This document shows positions 7,795 through 11,031 of a stretch of 11,031 bases of DNA, in pieces. Position 1 is the stretch's first letter; each line of letters begins with the position of its first letter. The notes under the pieces are model-generated. The model was not told the DNA's origin, did not search any database, and worked only from the letters and a program-made list of their open reading frames with translations. The translations under genes were made by a program, and so were the position numbers. This stretch comes from Podila epigama (Eukaryota; Mortierellomycota; Mortierellomycetes; Mortierellales; Mortierellaceae): contig JAAAVE010000814.1 in assembly GCA_015679605.1 (NCBI GenBank), forward strand, positions 2,171 to 13,201. Reading direction: 5' to 3'.

Positions 7795-7993
7795 ATCTTT
7801 CCGTCCTCTTTATCTCGTACTCCCAATGCTGTACACACACGCATTCACACACATTCACACACATGCATTCACACACACCATCATGTTGTCGTTTGTTTGC
7901 ACAATGCAATGGTTGGTTGTTGGGATGGAATGGTTCAATGGATGGTTACATTCACTCACTGTACACTGCTGTACACATCTACATCGCCACATG

Positions 7994-8512
7994 TTACTCC
8001 CATTCATTCATTCCATCATCACACACTGTAGAGTCGAGTCAACTCTCTTAATCTTTTTGGTTGGGTTACTTTCTCACTCACTCAACTCACTCACCCACTT
8101 GTAAGTCTCTTCTTCCCCCCCAAAAAAATCTTTTCTCACTCATCTCTCCCACTCTTTTTCATAAATCTCTTCTTTTCGTTTCTCATTTCTTCTTTTTCTT
8201 CTTTTCTTTTTTTCTTTTCTTTTTTTCCTTCTTCTTCTCCCTTTCCCACACTCACTCACTCACTCCCCTCCATCACCCACCATCCACATACACTCAACAT
8301 CTCCACTCTCCTCTGCATCCTTCAACTTCATCTTGCATCCACCCACCATATTCGTCGTCGATACCATTTTTTATCATACACATAACACGCCGACACATCA
8401 TCCATAAATTTACCCCACACACACACACACATCCACATACACCATCTCATAACTCATACACATCATCCATACACAACACTATATCATAACATACATCACT
8501 CACCCTAACACA
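7994..8512 (+). promoter_or_regulatory. Promoter and 5' leader of the deacetylase gene
   Basis: These 519 nt contain no ATG. A T/C-rich tract (about 8101-8260) is followed by a C/A-rich leader (about 8270-8512) with a (CA)n run near 8416-8430. From 8107 to 8512 I count only 8 G in 406 nt and no AG dinucleotide. A perfect GTAAGT lies at 8101-8106, but the first AG downstream of it is inside the second codon of the deacetylase. No convincing TATA box is seen. Transcription probably starts in or near the pyrimidine tract; this is inferred. Confidence 0.5.
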
Positions 8513-10656
8513 ATGCAGTACCCTGTTGCCCTTCAAACCAAGCCTCTTTCTTCCGGCCCCTCGACACCTGAGCCCCATACACCCACGCCCGAGGATGAGC
8601 CAAAGGTGATCAAGATCACCAACTGCAAGATCCTGTGCGACCACAAGATTGTCGAACACGACGCCATCTGGATCCAGGGTAGTAAAATCATTGACCCCCA
8701 CAAGTTCTTTTGGCACCAGAAGCGTCTCCCCGACATTGTCCTCGATGCTGGCGGTCTCCTCGTCGTCCCCGGTTTCATTGAGGCTCAGATCAACGGTATT
8801 GTAAAACATTGCGCACTTTTTTTTTGTGTGTGTGTGAGTGTGTGTTGTGTGTTGTTGTTTGATTATCCTTTTCTTGTACGGGGGAGAAATGGGGGGGGGA
8901 GAAGCGGAGGTGTTCAGTTGATTTGATCACGATGGATGGCGGAACATGAAAAAAAAAAATTGACAAGAGAGTTAAAGAGAGTTGTTGTGTTTATTGACGG
9001 CGAGGCAAAAAATTGATGTTTACTATTATTACATCATTGGCGTTTTTCAAAACTGCTTTACTAAAGGCATGACCGACCTGACGAACAATGTTTGTATTCA
9101 GTCATCTCAGAATGCGCGCATGGGTGAAGTGTAAAGTGGATAGAAGGACAGGTCAAACACAAGTGTGAAGGAGTGTTTGTGTATGAAATGAGATACAAAC
9201 AGAAAAAAAAATGTTCAAGAGTGACTTTTTTTTTACTGCCACCTTTTGGTTTTGTAGACATCTCACCTTTGACCATAGACCATGACAGGACATGACCCTC
9301 TAAACAATACAATACCTCTCTTTGTCTCCAATAGGTGCCTTTGGTGTCGACTTCTCGGTGCCATCCGACAATGAAACATACGAGAAGGATCTCCTCAAGG
9401 TCAACCGTGGCTTGCTCAAGTACGGTACCACCTCGTACTGCCCCACCATCGTCTCCTCCAGCGCTTCTGTCTACCACAAGGTATAGATTATGTCCATATC
9501 AAGCTTTTTATCGTTTCGAAGCAATCGGTAGACAATCAGTATCTAATCAATGTTCTTGATCTCATCCTGTCATAGGTTCTCTCCCACTTGAAGCCAAGAG
9601 CTGGATCGGCAAAGGTCGGCGCTACCATGCTGGGTGCCCACGTCGAGGGACCTTTCATTAACGAGGCCCGCATTGGAGCTCACGAACTCAAGGTTCTCCA
9701 GGCTTCCGCCAAGAACGGCTACAGTGACTTCAAGGACGTGTACGGTCTTGAGGGCAACACTCCAGCAGACCAGGCAAAGCTCAGCAAGGAAAACCAAAAC
9801 TCGGTCAAGATCATTACCTGTGCTCCTGAACTTGACGGTATCATGGACAGTATCCCCGGTCTTGTCGAAGCTGGTATCACAGTCTCTGTTGGTGAGTTTT
9901 TTTATTTCATTTTTCAACCTCTCTTGTGCAATCCCTTTTCAATTAATATTTCAAAATGGTGTACAGAAACACAACCCGTTAAGGTCGTCAATGTTAACAA
10001 TCTATCCTTTTTTTTTCTCCCACGCCTTTTGTCACACATTTACAGGTCACTCAATGGCCAACATCTCTCAGGCCGAGGAAGCAGTCAGGAATGGAGCCAC
10101 TTTTATCACGCATTTGTTCAATGCTATGCCACAGTTCCACCACCGTGACCCTGGTGTCATTGGATTGTTGGGATCGCGACCTGATCTGCCTCGCCCATAC
10201 TACGGTTTGATCTGTGATGGTATCCATGTGCACCCCAACTCTGTCAAGATCGCATATGACTCGCATCCAGAAGGTGTCATCCTGGTGACAGATGCCATGT
10301 CCGCCATGGGTCTCGCGCCAGGCAACTACCAACTCGGCAACATGAACGTGACCAAGGAAGAGGACCGCGTCTACATCGAGGGCACCGATACGCTTGCTGG
10401 CAGTGTGATCACGTTGGACGCTTGCGTGCGCAACTTTATCCAGTTCACATCATGCAGTCTTATCGAGGCTCTTGAGGCCGTGACACTGCACCCAGCGGTC
10501 TTGTTGGGTATCCAGGAAACAAAGGGAGTGATCAAGCCTGGTGCTGACGCAGATCTGGTCTTTTTGTCCGATGATTTGTTTGTGAAGCGTGTCTTTGTTG
10601 CTGGTGAAGAGGTTGAGCTGGACTCTATCGACGTCAAAGTGACCGAGAAGTTTTAG
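8513..10656 (+). CDS. DAC1: N-acetylglucosamine-6-phosphate deacetylase
   Basis: Hydrolyses GlcNAc-6-phosphate to glucosamine-6-phosphate and acetate, the committed step of GlcNAc catabolism, probably in the cytosol. Exons 8513-8795, 9335-9480, 9576-9891 and 10046-10656 join in phase to 451 aa, near the family norm of about 380-450. The start has A at -3 and is the first ATG after 519 nt without one. Visible family motifs: PGFIEAQINGAFGVDFS at 86-102 (QxN in place of the HxH of other amidohydrolases, as in NagA), HVEGPF at 165-170 with metal ligand Glu167, GHS with His250, THLFNAM with His271, DGIHVHP at 306-312, VTDAM with catalytic Asp331, LAGS at 365-368, and the C-terminal KPGADADLV at 412-420. 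Ligand roles are assigned by analogy with bacterial NagA. The first 29 residues are Pro/Ser/Thr-rich with no visible sorting signal. No lesion is seen. Other GlcNAc-pathway genes are not in the window. Confidence 0.96.
8796..9334 (+). other. Intron 1 of the deacetylase gene
   Basis: The donor is AACG|GTATTG and the acceptor CCAATAG|GTGCC. It splits the Gly95 codon after its first base, within the conserved QING-AFGVDFS motif, so no coding sequence is missing. At 539 nt it is far longer than the other two introns of the gene. It holds a GT-rich run near 8825-8858, G and A homopolymers, and paired GAGAGTT words near 8967-8982. Confidence 0.93.
9481..9575 (+). other. Intron 2 of the deacetylase gene
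   Basis: The donor is CACAAG|GTATAG and the acceptor GTCATAG|GTTCTC, phase 0, 95 nt. CTAAT near 9543-9547 is a plausible branch point about 28 nt from the acceptor. An in-frame TAG directly after the donor makes removal necessary. Confidence 0.93.
9892..10045 (+). other. Intron 3 of the deacetylase gene
   Basis: The donor is GTTG|GTGAGT, a strong consensus, and the acceptor TTTACAG|GTCACT. It splits Gly249 after its first base and restores the conserved GHS metal-binding motif. The 154-nt intron contains a T-run ahead of the acceptor and TTAAC near 9993 as a possible branch point. Confidence 0.94.
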
Positions 10657-11031
10657 AAATGGATGTATATGGATTATAAAAAAAAAAAAAAATTCTTTAA
10701 ACATTTAAACATAAAGCAGAATATATCATCAACATCAATCAATCACAATCATCATCTTCGTCGCCATTTGGGAGCATGTCGCATGGTTCTTTGATTTGTG
10801 TTTTGTTTTTTTTTTTTCTTCTTTTATTAATATTGCCTGAAAAGAGATATATAGAACAGTAATAAAATAAAAAAGAAAAAAGTTGGCGGATGGGTATAGG
10901 AATAAAACTAGAGCGAGCAAGCGAAGCAAAGTGAGTGGGTGCGTGACATGATTAGATAGAAAGAAAGAGAGAAAAAAAGTTTTAAAAAATAAAAACTAAC
11001 AGTGTGTGTGTGTGTGTGTGTGTGGGGGGGG
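10657..11031 (+). terminator. 3' region of the deacetylase gene to the window edge
   Basis: An A run starts about 20 nt after the TAG stop (near 10677-10691). AATAAA occurs at 10861-10866 and again near 10901; either could be the polyadenylation signal, giving a 3' UTR of roughly 200-260 nt. No gene is seen. The window ends in a GT microsatellite and eight G (about 11002-11031). Confidence 0.45.
11002..11031. repeat. (GT)n followed by G8 at the window end
   Basis: About 23 bp of uninterrupted GT repeat runs into eight G at the last base. Together with the A run at the first bases, this suggests that the window borders may be assembly breaks at simple repeats. Confidence 0.9.

Larger units (their letters stand above)
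6721..7993. other. Repeat-rich intergenic region between the two genes
   Basis: No gene is supported here. In order it contains an A/G-rich run (about 6822-6880), a TGAG/TGAC 4-bp array (7030-7063), GTT repeats (about 7194-7257), CATGA repeats (7351-7365), two CCTCGATCAA copies (7366-7375, 7380-7389), GAA/GTA repeats (about 7449-7500), CAA repeats (about 7512-7535), and CA-rich sequence near 7830-7880. The short open frames in it consist of repeat-derived Val, Leu, Ser or Thr runs. The 3' part must hold part of the deacetylase promoter. Confidence 0.65.

Overview
The window looks like nuclear DNA of a filamentous fungus, most likely an early-diverging lineage such as Mortierellomycotina (Mortierella-like); the lineage is an inference. 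The evidence is two intron-containing genes with GT..AG introns and CTRAY-type branch points, ATG starts in good context, and no ribosome binding sites or operon packing. Both proteins belong to families with fungal members. The non-coding DNA is full of microsatellites and strand-asymmetric tracts (poly-T/C, CA, GT, GAA, GTT).

Layout. Positions 1-2340 hold no gene I can support; they contain homopolymers, CA/GT inverted repeats and one weak, protein-like block on the minus strand. Positions 2344-3202 form a composite upstream region of gene 1: a 7-bp minisatellite, a G/T-rich block, a T/C-rich tract, then a C/A-rich leader. Gene 1 (3203-6556, plus strand, three exons, about 900 aa) is a class I SAM-dependent methyltransferase. 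Its domain sits at the C-terminus behind about 590 residues of predicted disorder, and the protein starts with a textbook N-myristoylation sequence (MGNVSS). Positions 6557-8512 are intergenic, dense in simple repeats, and end in an extremely G-poor leader. Gene 2 (8513-10656, plus strand, four exons, 451 aa) is a confidently recognised N-acetylglucosamine-6-phosphate deacetylase (NagA/DAC1/AMDHD2 family). Positions 10657-11031 are its 3' region, ending in a (GT)n-G8 tract at the window edge.

How the genes relate. The deacetylase is the committed step of GlcNAc (chitin and cell-wall amino sugar) catabolism. The methyltransferase substrate cannot be named; its location signals and many predicted phosphorylation sites suggest a signalling or regulatory protein. 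Nothing in the sequence shows that the two act together. They share orientation and a strikingly similar upstream layout: pyrimidine tract, then C/A-rich leader, with more than 500 nt free of ATG.

I see no new multi-gene system. The best leads are the unusual architecture of the methyltransferase and the ATG-free, AG-free leader of the deacetylase gene.
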